A DNA stretch of 64,000 nucleotides from Streptomyces sp. NBC_00459. GTDB taxonomy: Bacteria > Actinomycetota > Actinomycetes > Streptomycetales > Streptomycetaceae. Made by a program: the position numbers and the translations under genes. Shown here one piece after another: positions 41,396 through 49,479 of the stretch. Numbering within the stretch: the stretch's first letter is position 1; each line of letters opens with the position of its first letter. The notes beneath the pieces were generated by a model that worked only from the letters and a program-made list of their open reading frames with translations, was not told where the DNA came from and did no database searches. The stretch covers positions 9,610,001 to 9,674,000 of the forward strand of contig NZ_CP107903.1 of NCBI RefSeq assembly GCF_036013955.1, written 5' to 3'.

Positions 41396-42091
41396 TCACA
41401 GTGCCTTGAGCAGTTCCTGGGCCAGAGCTACCGCGGAGCCCGGGTTCTGGCCGGTGAACAGGGTGCGGTCCACCTCGACGTGCGGGGCGAACGGCTCGGT
41501 CTCGCGATAGTCCGCACCGAGTTCGTTGACGAGGCGGTCCTGCAGCAGCCACTTCGCGCGGTCCGCGAGACCGTTCTGCTTCTCCTCGGCGTTGGAGAGG
41601 CCGGTCAGACGGTAGCCGGTGAACGGGGACGTCCCGTCCGGGCCGATGGTGGCCAGTAGCGCCGCGGGGCCGTGACACACCAGGGATACCGGCTTGCCCG
41701 AGGCGAGCCAGTCGGTGAGCAGCTTGCCGGAGGCGGCGTCATCGGGCAGGTCTTCCATCGGGCCCCAGCCGCCGGGGTAGAACACGGCCACGTAGTCGTC
41801 GATGTCGACGTCCTCGATGCGCATCGGGTGCGCCAGCTCGGTCGCCTCCTGCAGGGCGGTGCGCATACGCTGCGCGCCTTCCTCGCCACCGTTGAAGTCC
41901 GCGGTGAGGCTGAGCGCGTCCGCTGTGGGCGGCACACCGCCGGGCGTCGCCGCCGCGATCTCGAATCCGGCCTCCTTGAAGACCTGGTAGGGGCCGATTG
42001 CTTCCTCGGCCCAGAAGCCGGCCGGCTGCCGGGTTCCGTCGGCCAGCGTCCAGTGGTCGGACGCGGTGATCACGAAGAGGATCTTCGCCAT
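41396..42091 (-). CDS. DJ-1/PfpI family (class I glutamine amidotransferase-like) protein
   Basis: 231 residues with AAGGAGA before ATG 42091. The nucleophile elbow is SLVCHGPAALLATIG with the conserved Cys and His, and the acidic residue lies in PGGWGPMEDLPDDAASGKLL. The length and the start KILFVITASDHWTLADGTRQ place it in the Hsp31/YDR533C-like glyoxalase III branch, which detoxifies methylglyoxal and glycated products. Last gene of a three-gene operon (43183 to 41396). Confidence 0.92.
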   Translation of the reverse strand: MAKILFVITASDHWTLADGTRQPAGFWAEEAIGPYQVFKEAGFEIAAATPGGVPPTADALSLTADFNGGEEGAQRMRTALQEATELAHPMRIEDVDIDDYVAVFYPGGWGPMEDLPDDAASGKLLTDWLASGKPVSLVCHGPAALLATIGPDGTSPFTGYRLTGLSNAEEKQNGLADRAKWLLQDRLVNELGADYRETEPFAPHVEVDRTLFTGQNPGSAVALAQELLKAL

Positions 42092-42118
42092 GGGTGGATC
42101 TCCTTGAGGGGGGTGGTC

Positions 42119-42511
42119 TCAGCCCTTGAGGGCTTCCTGGATGACGTGGCTGTCGGCGGCCTGCCGCATGCTGACGGCCTTGCCGTCACGGACGGTCCAG
42201 AAGTGGATGAACCGGACGTCGACCGCGTTCCCGGTCTTCGTCTCGGCGTGGTAGTGCCCAAACACGAAGACATGGCCCTCGTCGTCCGCGTAGAACTCCT
42301 CGGGCACCGCGCCCAAGGAGACGAGGTTCGGCATCGGCGTGCCGAAGAAGTCCTTTGCCACGCTGTCCCAGCCGTGGTAAACGCCGCTGTTCGGGAAGCC
42401 CGGAGTGATGTCCCAGACGAGGTCCGGGGCCATGACCTCCGAGGTGACCTCGGGCGCCATTCGGGATTCGTATACCCGGCGGATGAGGGCGAGGTTCGGA
42501 GAATCGGACAT
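42119..42511 (-). CDS. SnoaL/NTF2-like protein
   Basis: 130 residues. NTF2 fold: LALIRRVYESRMAPEVTSEV, MAPDLVWDITPGFPNSGVYH, GWDSVAKDFFG, then strands ending FIHFWTVRDGKAVSMRQAAD. The GxYxGxxxxxxFF pattern is common in uncharacterised stress-linked NTF2 proteins found with DJ-1 and flavodoxin genes. It lies 27 bases upstream of the DJ-1 gene and 72 bases after the flavodoxin-like gene, in the same operon. Confidence 0.88.
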   Translation of the reverse strand: MSDSPNLALIRRVYESRMAPEVTSEVMAPDLVWDITPGFPNSGVYHGWDSVAKDFFGTPMPNLVSLGAVPEEFYADDEGHVFVFGHYHAETKTGNAVDVRFIHFWTVRDGKAVSMRQAADSHVIQEALKG

Positions 42512-42583
42512 GAGTTGCTCCTTGCGGGGGGTGGGCGTGGGGGTGGTCGATCGGAATCCGAAACAGGAAAGAAGGCCGGGTGA

Positions 42584-43183
42584 TCAGGCGGCGAGCGCGG
42601 CCCGCCCGGCCCGGAAGACCGCGGCCTGGTGTGCGACGCGCGCGCCCAGGTGCTCCGCGGTGGCGAGGTCCGACCGGTGGACCGCTTCCGGGCCGGCATC
42701 GGTGGGGCTCTGGGCGCCGGCGCCCATGAAGAAGCCCAGCCGGTTGATGTCGTCCTCGCTGCCCTTGGTGGAATCCCAGCCCGGCATCAGACCCAAGCTG
42801 ATCCAGTGCATGCCGTGCTGAGCGGCCAACGTGGCGTAATAGTTCAGGGTTGACGACTTGTCACCGCTCTTGGCGCCGGAGTTGGTGAAGCCCGCGGCAA
42901 GCTTGTCCGCCCAGGCGTGCGAGAACCAGCGCCTGCTGCTGGCCTCGGCGAACGCGTGGAACGCCGCGGAGGCGGTGCCCATGTACGTCGCGGCACCGAA
43001 GATGATCGCGTCAGCGGCGTCCAACTGCGCCCACTGCTCATCCGTGATGGTGTCCACGGAGATCACGACCACGTCGGCGCCGGCCCCCGCCGCGCCATGT
43101 GCCACGGCCTCGGCGACGACGGCCGTGTGGCCGTAGCCCGAGTGAAAGGCAACGGCGATCGTGGTGCGGCCGGAAGGGGACAT
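42584..43183 (-). CDS. Flavodoxin-like NAD(P)H:quinone reductase (WrbA-like)
   Basis: 199 residues from ATG 43183 with GAGGAG upstream. The flavodoxin phosphate loop is FHSGYGHTAVVAEAV; the second FMN-binding segment is IIFGAATYMGTASAAFHAFA, then AAGFTNSGAKSGDKSSTLNY and MHWISLGLMPGWDSTKGSED. It should reduce quinones by two electrons with FMN. It is the first gene of the operon and lies 70 bases downstream of palindrome 6. Confidence 0.88.
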   Translation of the reverse strand: MSPSGRTTIAVAFHSGYGHTAVVAEAVAHGAAGAGADVVVISVDTITDEQWAQLDAADAIIFGAATYMGTASAAFHAFAEASSRRWFSHAWADKLAAGFTNSGAKSGDKSSTLNYYATLAAQHGMHWISLGLMPGWDSTKGSEDDINRLGFFMGAGAQSPTDAGPEAVHRSDLATAEHLGARVAHQAAVFRAGRAALAA

Positions 43184-43253
43184 GACGATCGGGCTCCTCA
43201 AATGTCTTTGTGCGGTGTGTGACCGAGCATTGCATCGGAAGAGCGCGCTGTGA

Positions 43254-43272
43254 GGGGTAAGAAATTTTCCCC
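43254..43272. promoter_or_regulatory. XRE regulon palindrome, site 6
   Basis: GGGGTAAGAAATTTTCCCC, nearly perfectly symmetric. Upstream of the flavodoxin/NTF2/DJ-1 operon. Confidence 0.8.
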
Positions 43273-43426
43273 TGTCTACCGCTCTCCCGGTATGTGAATC
43301 CGTCCGACGGCCGGAACCCGCAGAGTGGCCCGTCCCGCACCCGCGTGGCACGGCAGTTACAGTTTGCGTTCGCTGCTCGTCGGAGACTCGGTTTCTGTCC
43401 ATACTCGGCTGAGGCGCTGAGGGCCA

Positions 43427-44338
43427 CTAGAGGACGGCGAAGAACTCCACCATCTTGGGGATCGCCTGGTCCACGTATTCAGGCACGTCGTACATCGCAA
43501 TATGTGTTGCGCCTTCGACGACGAACAACTCCTTCGGCCCCTTGGACAGCTCGTAGGCCTGGTCGCTGAATATCTTTGTGTCCGCCTTGCTCCCTGCAAT
43601 GAGGAGCATCGGCTGGGTAAGAAGTTCCGGGATCTGGTCGAACGCCGAGAAGGCGAACATCTTGTCCATGCTGGTCAGCAGGAAACGGCCCTTCGAATTG
43701 GGATGCTCACCTCGCGGCGTCCTGTAGTAGTCGTACCCCTCGCGCAGGAGGTCCGGCGTGCTCTCGTTGATCTCCTCCAGCGTTTCTGGGACGAACGGGG
43801 CGTAGAGAGGTTTTGCTCCCCTTGCTTCCGCCGTGCGCTGCTGGGCGACCATCTCCAGCGTTCCGATCTGCTCGGCCACGGGGGACAGATGCCCCAGAAA
43901 GCCCCTGGAGCCTTCGCCCATCGGAGCTGCGCTGACCGTAGCCACTGCCTTGAAACGACGTTCTGTCTGAGCCACGTTGATCGCGTAGCCGCCGCCGGCG
44001 CAAATGCCGAAGACCCCCATGCGCTCGGAGTCGACGAACGGAAGTGTGGTGAGGAAGTCTGCTGCACAGCGCGCGTCTTCCACCCGGGTCGTCGGGTCCT
44101 CCAAGAGGCGGGGTTCGCCACCGCTCGCTCCCTGGTACGAGGAGTCGTAGACGACAGTGACGAATCCGTGTTCAGCGAGCCTCTTGGCGTAGTGGCCGAT
44201 GGTCTGTTCCTTTACGCCTCCGGCCGGATGAATACCGACGAGTGCCGGATATTTCTTGTCTTCGCTGAAGTTTTCCGGCAGATGGAGATGTCCCGCAATC
44301 TCTACTGCCTTATTCCTGAACGAAACAGTTTCGACCAT
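43427..44338 (-). CDS. Alpha/beta hydrolase (dienelactone hydrolase/acetyl xylan esterase-like)
   Basis: 303 residues from ATG 44338. It opens VSFRNKAVEIAGHLHLPENF, with oxyanion region GIHPAGGVKEQTI. The nucleophile elbow FGICAGGGYAINVA carries Cys in the place of Ser, as in dienelactone hydrolases. A helical cap follows, then PMLLIAGSKADTKIFSDQAY (Asp) and VVEGATHIAMYDVPEYVDQA (His). Palindrome 7 lies 89 bases upstream, so it joins the XRE regulon. The core-deleted relative at 33125 is the same family. Confidence 0.88.
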   Translation of the reverse strand: MVETVSFRNKAVEIAGHLHLPENFSEDKKYPALVGIHPAGGVKEQTIGHYAKRLAEHGFVTVVYDSSYQGASGGEPRLLEDPTTRVEDARCAADFLTTLPFVDSERMGVFGICAGGGYAINVAQTERRFKAVATVSAAPMGEGSRGFLGHLSPVAEQIGTLEMVAQQRTAEARGAKPLYAPFVPETLEEINESTPDLLREGYDYYRTPRGEHPNSKGRFLLTSMDKMFAFSAFDQIPELLTQPMLLIAGSKADTKIFSDQAYELSKGPKELFVVEGATHIAMYDVPEYVDQAIPKMVEFFAVL

Positions 44339-44427
44339 GGTGCGTGCCCCTTCTGTGTACTCGGGCCGCGCTCGGGCGGACCTCAGATCATGGTCTGCCG
44401 AAGCTCAGGGCATGTCTACACGTGATG

Positions 44428-44446
44428 GGGGGAGGAATCTTTCCCC
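44428..44446. promoter_or_regulatory. XRE regulon palindrome, site 7
   Basis: GGGGGAGGAATCTTTCCCC, 89 bases upstream of the Cys-nucleophile hydrolase (start 44338). Confidence 0.75.
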
Positions 44447-44529
44447 TGGGTACAACTCGCTGGGTAGGTAATTGTTCCCGCGACCCCGTTCCGCTCTTGG
44501 TTCCTGTAAGGGCTCAGAACGATTTCGCT

Positions 44530-45408
44530 TAAGAGGTCCTAACAGAAGTTGTTGATCATGTGACTTTCGGCTTGGGTGGTCGTTGGTCTGGTCGTGGGGA
44601 AACGACAGTCGCGGCCATGGATCGTGTCGGATGAACTGTGGTCGCTCATCGAGCCCTTGCTGCCGGGACCGGGGCCGAAGTTGGTGGAGGGCCGCCCACG
44701 GGTCCTGGACCGGCAGGCGCTGTGCGGGATCCTGTTCGTGCTGCATACGGGCATCCAATGGGATTACCTGCCGCAGGAGTTGGGCTTCGGGTCGGGGATG
44801 ACGTGCTGGTGGCGCCTGGCCGCGTGGAACGAGGCCGGCGTGTGGGAGGAACTGCAGCTGGTGCTGCTGACGAAGCTGCGGGCCGCGGGGAAGCTGGACT
44901 GGTCGCGGGCGGTGATCGACTCCTCCCATGTCAGGGCGGCGCGGCGCGGCCCAAAAGCGGGCCGAGCCCGGTCGATCTCGCACGGCCGGGCAGCAAGCAC
45001 CACGTCCTCACCGACGGGCAGGGCATCCCGCTCGCGGTGTCCTTGGCCGGCGGCAACCGCAACGATGTCACGCAGTTGCTGCCGCTGCTGGACAAGGTTG
45101 TGGCCGTGGCCGGTGTCGTCGGCCGGCCCCGACACAGACCCGACGCGCTCCTCGCCGACCGCGGCTACGACCACGACAATTACCGCCGCCTGCTGTGGCA
45201 GCGCGGCATCCGCCCGGTCATCGCCGAACGAGGCGTTGAACACGGCTCCGGCCTGGGTATCTTCCGTTGGGTGGTAGAGGGCACGATCGCCTGGCTGCAC
45301 GGCTTCCGCCGCCTGCGGATCCGCTGGGAACGACGCGACGACATCCACGAAGCCTTCCTCGGCCTCGCCAGCCACAGCGGGATCTTCTCAAGGCGAACCA
45401 CGCCCTGA
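44530..45408 (+). mobile_element. IS5-family insertion sequence, right end missing
   Basis: The left end is around 44530 (TTAAGAGGTCCTAACAGAAG). One transposase is encoded in two frames. No matching inverted repeat is seen after 45408 where host-like sequence resumes, so the right tip appears lost. The preserved left end and readable transposase indicate a relatively recent insertion compared with the other IS debris here. Confidence 0.75.
44594..45408 (+). CDS. IS5-family transposase made by frameshifting (orfA/orfB)
   Basis: Frame A starts at GTG 44594 (GKRQSRPWIVSDELWSLIEP, GIQWDYLPQELGFGSGMTCW, AVIDSSHVRAARRGPK). Frame B continues GSKHHVLTDGQGIPLAVSLA, LLADRGYDHDNYRRLLWQRG, FRWVVEGTIAWLHGFRRLRI and ends at 45408. 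The frames overlap around CCCAAAA (44950-44956), a classical minus-1 slippery heptamer in the correct phase, as used by the IS427 group. The DDE residues are spread over both frames. The last residues (SGIFSRRTTP) deviate from the family, so the C-terminus may be damaged. Confidence 0.8.
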
Positions 45409-45450
45409 CCGCTCACATGGCAAGCGCGGCATACCGCGTCGACGCGGCGC

Positions 45451-45867
45451 TCAGGTCGTATCGCGCTTCGCGGCCGACGGAGAGGGCGGTTGCTCGTCGC
45501 GGCTCTCCGAGGTGAAAGCGTCGCGGCGAGTGAGAGTCACCGACAGAGGCAGGCCCAGCCGCTCGGCTGCGCGGCGCCGGACACCCACCTGAGCTCGGGT
45601 CCGGGGACGGAAGGAGGGGAGACGCGAGCAGCCGCAGCCGGGGCGGTGATCGTAGGTCAGCCCCTCCGCGAGCACAGTCGCAACGACTGACCACGCCTTC
45701 GTGTCGCGTCGCCGGGGTGCAGCAAAGTCGTAGCCGGCGAAGACGAGCTGTTCACGACAGCCAGGACAGATGCGCTTCCGGATCGGCCATGTGCTGCCTT
45801 TGAAGGAGAGCCGGCACGCGATGCATACGTAGTGCCGGAAGGCGCCGTTGAACGCGTGGTAGCACAT
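45451..45867 (-). CDS. Zinc-ribbon hypothetical protein of a Streptomyces-type family
   Basis: 138 residues from ATG 45867. It has YVCIACRLSFKGS and RICPGCREQLVFAGYDFAAP (two CxxC pairs of a zinc ribbon), then PRRRDTKAWSVVATVLAEGL and FRPRTRAQVGVRRRAAERLG. I recognise the CxxCRxSxK..RxCPxC..FAxPxRRDxxAW layout from short Streptomyces proteins sometimes mislabelled as deoxyxylulose phosphate synthase. Function unknown, probably nucleic-acid or protein binding. No clear ribosome-binding site. Confidence 0.7.
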   Translation of the reverse strand: MCYHAFNGAFRHYVCIACRLSFKGSTWPIRKRICPGCREQLVFAGYDFAAPRRRDTKAWSVVATVLAEGLTYDHRPGCGCSRLPSFRPRTRAQVGVRRRAAERLGLPLSVTLTRRDAFTSESRDEQPPSPSAAKRDTT

Positions 45868-46292
45868 GGTCCGACAGGATACGCATCGTCCGCGGGCGAG
45901 CCCAACTGGATTCCTAGAGCCCGATCTGGCCAGTCGGCCGCCCGGCCAGTGTCCGCACCACCACACGATGGGCGCGGACGCACAAATAGCGGGACTCCCC
46001 TTAGGGTGTGGCGCTGCTCCAGCGCCGCGACTCCGGCGCCCAGTCGCCCTCGTACTGAACCGGGACGGTGCGCACGAACTTGACGATGCCGGGATCGTCC
46101 TCCAGCCGGGGCACCCTGTCCGCACCGTTCCCGCGGGCGTGAGCGGTGCGGACATCGGCACACTTCCTCTCGATCAACCAAGGCACGGATCGATTACCAC
46201 CACTCAGTCGTATCGGAACCACTCGTCCAGGTGCTTCGTCCGGGGAGGTTGAGGACGGAAGCGCCAGGTCGACCGAGGGATCTTGAACGGGT
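45868..46292. other. Gene-poor stretch
   Basis: No intact gene. A minus-strand tail from about 46130 to 46001 (RLEDDPGIVKFVRTVPVQYE, ESRRWSSATP and stop) is coding-like and may be the end of a truncated gene. Nothing else supported. Confidence 0.3.
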
Positions 46293-46347
46293 GAGCGTCT
46301 TCCGGTTCGGCGTGATTTCGATGTCTGCACCGAACCGGAAGACGCTC
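46293..46347. repeat. Perfect 18-bp inverted repeat
   Basis: GAGCGTCTTCCGGTTCGG (46293-46310) and its exact complement (46330-46347) flank 19 bases, followed by GTGGTTTT on the plus strand. It could be a terminator or the ends of a tiny mobile element. It lies 149 bases beyond the end of the HbpS-like gene. Confidence 0.7.
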
Positions 46348-46495
46348 GTGGTTTTCAGTCAGGCACGCCTGCCGAGGCCGGAGGCGTCTGCTTGGCCCGC
46401 TGTTCGGTCGAGGATCACTGGCTGCTGAGGCGGGTCCGGACTACGGAGCGCTTCCAGGTCTTCCCGGCCACTACACGGCTATGGGCGGACGAGAG

Positions 46496-47032
46496 TCAGA
46501 GTGCGCCCAGCGCGGCGCGCGCGACCTCGTCGTCCTGGGCCGGGGTGCCTCCGCCGGCCCCGAGGGCACCGATGAACTGGCCGTTCTCGAAGATCGGGCG
46601 ACCGCCGGGCAGCAGGCTGCAACCGCTGGCGACGAAGGAGGCGATCTGGCCCGGGTCCTTGATGTTGGTGGCCAGGTCGGCTGTGGCGGTCCGGAAGGTG
46701 CGCGCGGTGTGTGCTTTCGCCGGTACCAACATGACCGCCGCCGAGCTGTTGTTGTCCATGCGAAGCGATGCCTTGGTTTCGCCGGCGGAGTCCACGACCA
46801 GGACGAACATGGGTGGAAGGGAGTGGTCCCGCACGTAGCGGACGGCGGCCTCGATGAGCCGCTGGGCCTGGGCCAGGCTGATCGTCCGCGTCGCGATCGA
46901 TCCACTGCTGCCGGTGGCGGCCGAGGCGCTGTCGGCGAGCATCTGACTCAAGGCCACTCCGCCCGCTACCGCCCCCGCCATCCCTAGCACTCCGCGCCTC
47001 GTGGCCTGGCTGTTGCCGGATTCTTCTGCCAT
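46496..47032 (-). CDS. HbpS/GlcG-like haem-binding protein, Tat-type leader
   Basis: 178 residues, AGGGAG before ATG 47032. The N-terminus ATRRGVLGMAGAVAGGVALS has a twin-arginine motif and hydrophobic stretch ending ADSASAA, so it is likely exported by Tat. The domain follows the HbpS/GlcG (DUF336) pattern: ISLAQAQRLIEAAVRYVRDH, PPMFVLVVDSAGETKASLRM, DLATNIKDPGQIASFVASGC, LLPGGRPIFENGQFIGALGA and GGGTPAQDDEVARAAL. HbpS relatives bind haem and act in redox sensing outside the cell. MarR-type operator boxes lie upstream; the neighbouring MarR gene is decayed. Confidence 0.88.
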   Translation of the reverse strand: MAEESGNSQATRRGVLGMAGAVAGGVALSQMLADSASAATGSSGSIATRTISLAQAQRLIEAAVRYVRDHSLPPMFVLVVDSAGETKASLRMDNNSSAAVMLVPAKAHTARTFRTATADLATNIKDPGQIASFVASGCSLLPGGRPIFENGQFIGALGAGGGTPAQDDEVARAALGAL

Positions 47033-47190
47033 GGTTCTGCTCCCTCAATCTCTGTACGGAAAATTCTTGCGAATCTCGGTGTGGGCTTCCTGGGCGCCCT
47101 GCCTGCGTCGACGGGCAGGTTGCTGCCGGTGATCATGGATGCCCGGCCCGGACGCCGGGCGATGGAGTGGGCGCCTCGCCTTCCGGAATC

Positions 47191-47270
47191 ACTTCATGCG
47201 TGAAGTTATATCCGGTGTCACTTCATGATGCAACTGATGCCTGAAGTGATTGACTTCACATGTGAAGTGA
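47191..47270. promoter_or_regulatory. MarR-type operator boxes upstream of HbpS-like gene
   Basis: ACTTCATGCGTGAAGT (47191-47206), an interrupted pair TCACTTCA/TGAAGTGA (47218-47249) and the perfect palindrome ACTTCACATGTGAAGT (47253-47268). Same motif and order as at 14957-15034. Confidence 0.75.
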
Positions 47271-47310
47271 TGCTGTCTCGTGCCGGAACCGGGATGTCAC
47301 GGCCTCGGGC

Positions 47311-47580
47311 TCAGAGGGTCTCGGCGCTGCTCGTCGCCTGCGCGATGCGCCTCGCGATCTCGGTCTTCTGACGCATCTGCACGGGGGAGGGGCCGTCGAT
47401 GATGAGACGGCGGACCGCGGTGACATGACCCGGGGCGCTGACCTCGATCTTCGCCGTCCCTGCGTCGGTCAGGCAGGCCAGGGTGCAGCGGCCGACGATG
47501 CGGTCGATGCAACGGCCGCGGAGAAGCACCTGGCGCCGGCGATGATCAGAGGTGAGCTTCGCCTCGGTGATTCCGCATCC
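47311..47580 (-). pseudogene. Decayed MarR-family regulator
   Basis: The C-terminal 65 residues, TLACLTDAGTAKIEVSAPGH then VTAVRRLIIDGPSPVQMRQK and IARRIAQATSSAE, align closely with the intact MarR at 15073 (TLASLTDTGMTKLETSAPGH and so on). Upstream, the wing is distorted (RGRCIDRIVGR for RRPDPTDGR) and the DNA-reading helix is unrecognisable. No start codon fits. It is the ruined partner of the HbpS-like gene at 46496. Confidence 0.75.
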
Positions 47581-47883
47581 GGCGCTCGTGCCCCGTGGAG
47601 GGCATAACGAAGGGGCGGTTCCGCCCGGATGGCGCTCCGGCGACCGCGCCCACCGGGGCCGGGATGGGCAACCGGGTCGGCTGGTGGCTCCACCCCGGCG
47701 ACCACCACCGAAGGATGCGGGAGGTGCCGGGCACGCAGTCGGCCTGGTGATGGTGATAGGGCGCCGGACAGGACACCGGAGGATGCCGGGCACAAGGCGG
47801 CACCTGCTCCGGTCAGGCGGGCCCACCACCGCTACGCCCCGAACCTCGACACCCGACTCGTTTCGGCTTGGGCGAAGGTCTGC
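47581..47883. other. Gene-free stretch
   Basis: It contains GCCGGGCAC and GGATGCCGGG repeats and open frames of very high GC but no recognisable protein. It probably includes what is left of the MarR N-terminal region. Confidence 0.3.
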
Positions 47884-48555
47884 TCACCCGCGGGTCAGGC
47901 CCAACTGGCCCGCGCGCATTCCGGCCTGGAAGCGTGAGTCCGCGCCCAGGGCGAAAAGGAGTTCGGCGACTCTTCGACGGTAGGTGCGCAACGACATGCC
48001 AAGTTCGCGTGAGGCTGTCACGTCGGTCATTCCGGAGCCCAGTGCGTACAGCACTTCGCGGGTTTGCGCGTCGATCCGGGGCCGGTCGGCGTCGAAGAAG
48101 GCCGCCAGATCGGTGGCCGTCTCCCACGCGGCTTCGAACAGCGCGTACGCCCCGCTGACCAGGGCGGGTTCGACGCTCATCGTGTACGTACGGTGACGGG
48201 GACCGTGAGCGGCCGAGGCTGAGTGCGTGGGGTCGGTGAGGAACATGGTTCGCCGGTCGATGAACACCGTCCCCTGGGGGAGGGGGGTGGCTGTGATCCG
48301 CACCTGCATGCCGTGGGCGGTCATCTCGCGCAGTACCTCCCGGTCGCGCTCGTCGGCGAGCACGGCGGGGCTGTACAGCTTGCGGGCCTGGCGTGCTCCG
48401 TCACGTCGGATCCGCAGGCGGGCGGAGTCGCGGGCATGGGGCCAGGTGTCGAGGTCGCGTGCGGCGCTGACCCACTCCGCGTCGAACAACTCCACCAAGG
48501 GCTTGATCCGCGCGCGGAGCTCAAGATCACCTTTGAGGGCCATGTGCTGTGGCAT
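47884..48555 (-). CDS. LuxR/GerE-type transcriptional regulator
   Basis: 223 residues from ATG 48555 (an ATG four codons later is possible); the frame is open much further upstream but crosses the divergent gene. The N-terminal about 155 residues form a sensor-like domain (LYSPAVLADERDREVLREMT and GTVFIDRRTMFLTDP). The C-terminal helix-turn-helix is IDAQTREVLYALGSGMTDVT, ASRELGMSLRTYRRRVAELL, FALGADSRFQAGMRA. It is transcribed divergently from the aldo/keto reductase at 48628 with a perfect inverted repeat between, so it likely regulates both. Confidence 0.82.
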   Translation of the reverse strand: MPQHMALKGDLELRARIKPLVELFDAEWVSAARDLDTWPHARDSARLRIRRDGARQARKLYSPAVLADERDREVLREMTAHGMQVRITATPLPQGTVFIDRRTMFLTDPTHSASAAHGPRHRTYTMSVEPALVSGAYALFEAAWETATDLAAFFDADRPRIDAQTREVLYALGSGMTDVTASRELGMSLRTYRRRVAELLFALGADSRFQAGMRAGQLGLTRG

Positions 48556-48568
48556 GCGTTCATTGTGC

Positions 48569-48590
48569 CTGTGGCAGCAAGGTGCCACAG
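48569..48590. promoter_or_regulatory. Perfect 8-bp inverted repeat in a divergent promoter
   Basis: CTGTGGCA, six bases, TGCCACAG. It is centred between the regulator start (48555) and the reductase start (48628), the expected place for an operator bound by the LuxR-type protein. Confidence 0.65.
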
Positions 48591-48627
48591 CCTCGTCAGC
48601 AGGTTGAGGGCCGTGCAGGCTGGGCCC

Positions 48628-49479
48628 ATGAGCAATGAATTCCGCCTCGGCGGCGACCTGGCCGTCAACCGGCTCGGCTTCGGTGCCATGCGCCTCCCGT
48701 CCAAGGAGGGCATGGGTGGACCTGCCCGCGATCCCGAGACCGGCCATGCCGTACTGCGCCGTGCCGTCGAACTGGGCGTCAACCTCATCGACACCGCCGA
48801 CTTCTACGTCAGCGCCGGTGGTGCGGTGCGCGCGAACACACTGATCCGCGAGGCCCTCCATCCTTACGCGTCCGACCTGGTCATCGCCACCAAGGTGGGC
48901 CCCGTCCGCCGCCCCGACGGCTTCCGCCAGGCCGCCACCCCGGCCGACCTGCGCGGCTTGGTGGAGGCCAACCTCGGCGGCCTGGGCGTGGACCGCCTTG
49001 ATCTGGTCTACCTGCGCATCGGTCGGATGGAGCCCCCGCACGGGGAGTCGCTCGCCGAGCGCTTCGAGGCGCTCGCGGCGCTGCGGGAGGAGGGCCTGAT
49101 CCGTCACCTCGGCCTCAGCAACGTCGACACCGCCCATGTCGCGGAGGCCCGCGCGATCGCCCCGGTCGTGGCAGTGCAGAACCAGTTCCACGCCGCCAAG
49201 CGCGACGACGTGGAACTGCTGGCCGTCTGCGAGGAGGCCGACATCGCGTTCGTGCCCTTCTACCCGATGGGCGGCGGCAGGGAACTCGACGACGAGCGAC
49301 TGGCCAAGGTCGCGGCCCGGCACGGCGCCGCCGTGTCGCAGATCGGCCTGGCCTGGCTGCTGGCCTCCTCCCCGGTGACCCTGGCCATCCCCGGCACGGG
49401 CTCCCTCTCGCACTTGGAGGACAACATGGCCGTCGCCGGGATCACCCTCACCGAAGAAGACCTCGATGACCTCTCCTGA
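48628..49479 (+). CDS. Aldo/keto reductase
   Basis: 283 residues from ATG 48628. AKR motifs: FGAMRLPSKEG, NLIDTADFYVSAGGAVRANT (Asp, Tyr), VIATKVGPVRRPDG (Lys), LVYLRIGRMEPPHG where the usual catalytic His is replaced by Arg-Ile, VQNQFHAAKRDDVELLAVCE, VPFYPMGGGRE and TLAIPGTGSLSHLEDNMAVA for NADPH. The missing His is a feature of some AKR13-like and regulatory members and may lower activity. Controlled from the divergent LuxR-type gene. Confidence 0.88.
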   Translation: MSNEFRLGGDLAVNRLGFGAMRLPSKEGMGGPARDPETGHAVLRRAVELGVNLIDTADFYVSAGGAVRANTLIREALHPYASDLVIATKVGPVRRPDGFRQAATPADLRGLVEANLGGLGVDRLDLVYLRIGRMEPPHGESLAERFEALAALREEGLIRHLGLSNVDTAHVAEARAIAPVVAVQNQFHAAKRDDVELLAVCEEADIAFVPFYPMGGGRELDDERLAKVAARHGAAVSQIGLAWLLASSPVTLAIPGTGSLSHLEDNMAVAGITLTEEDLDDLS

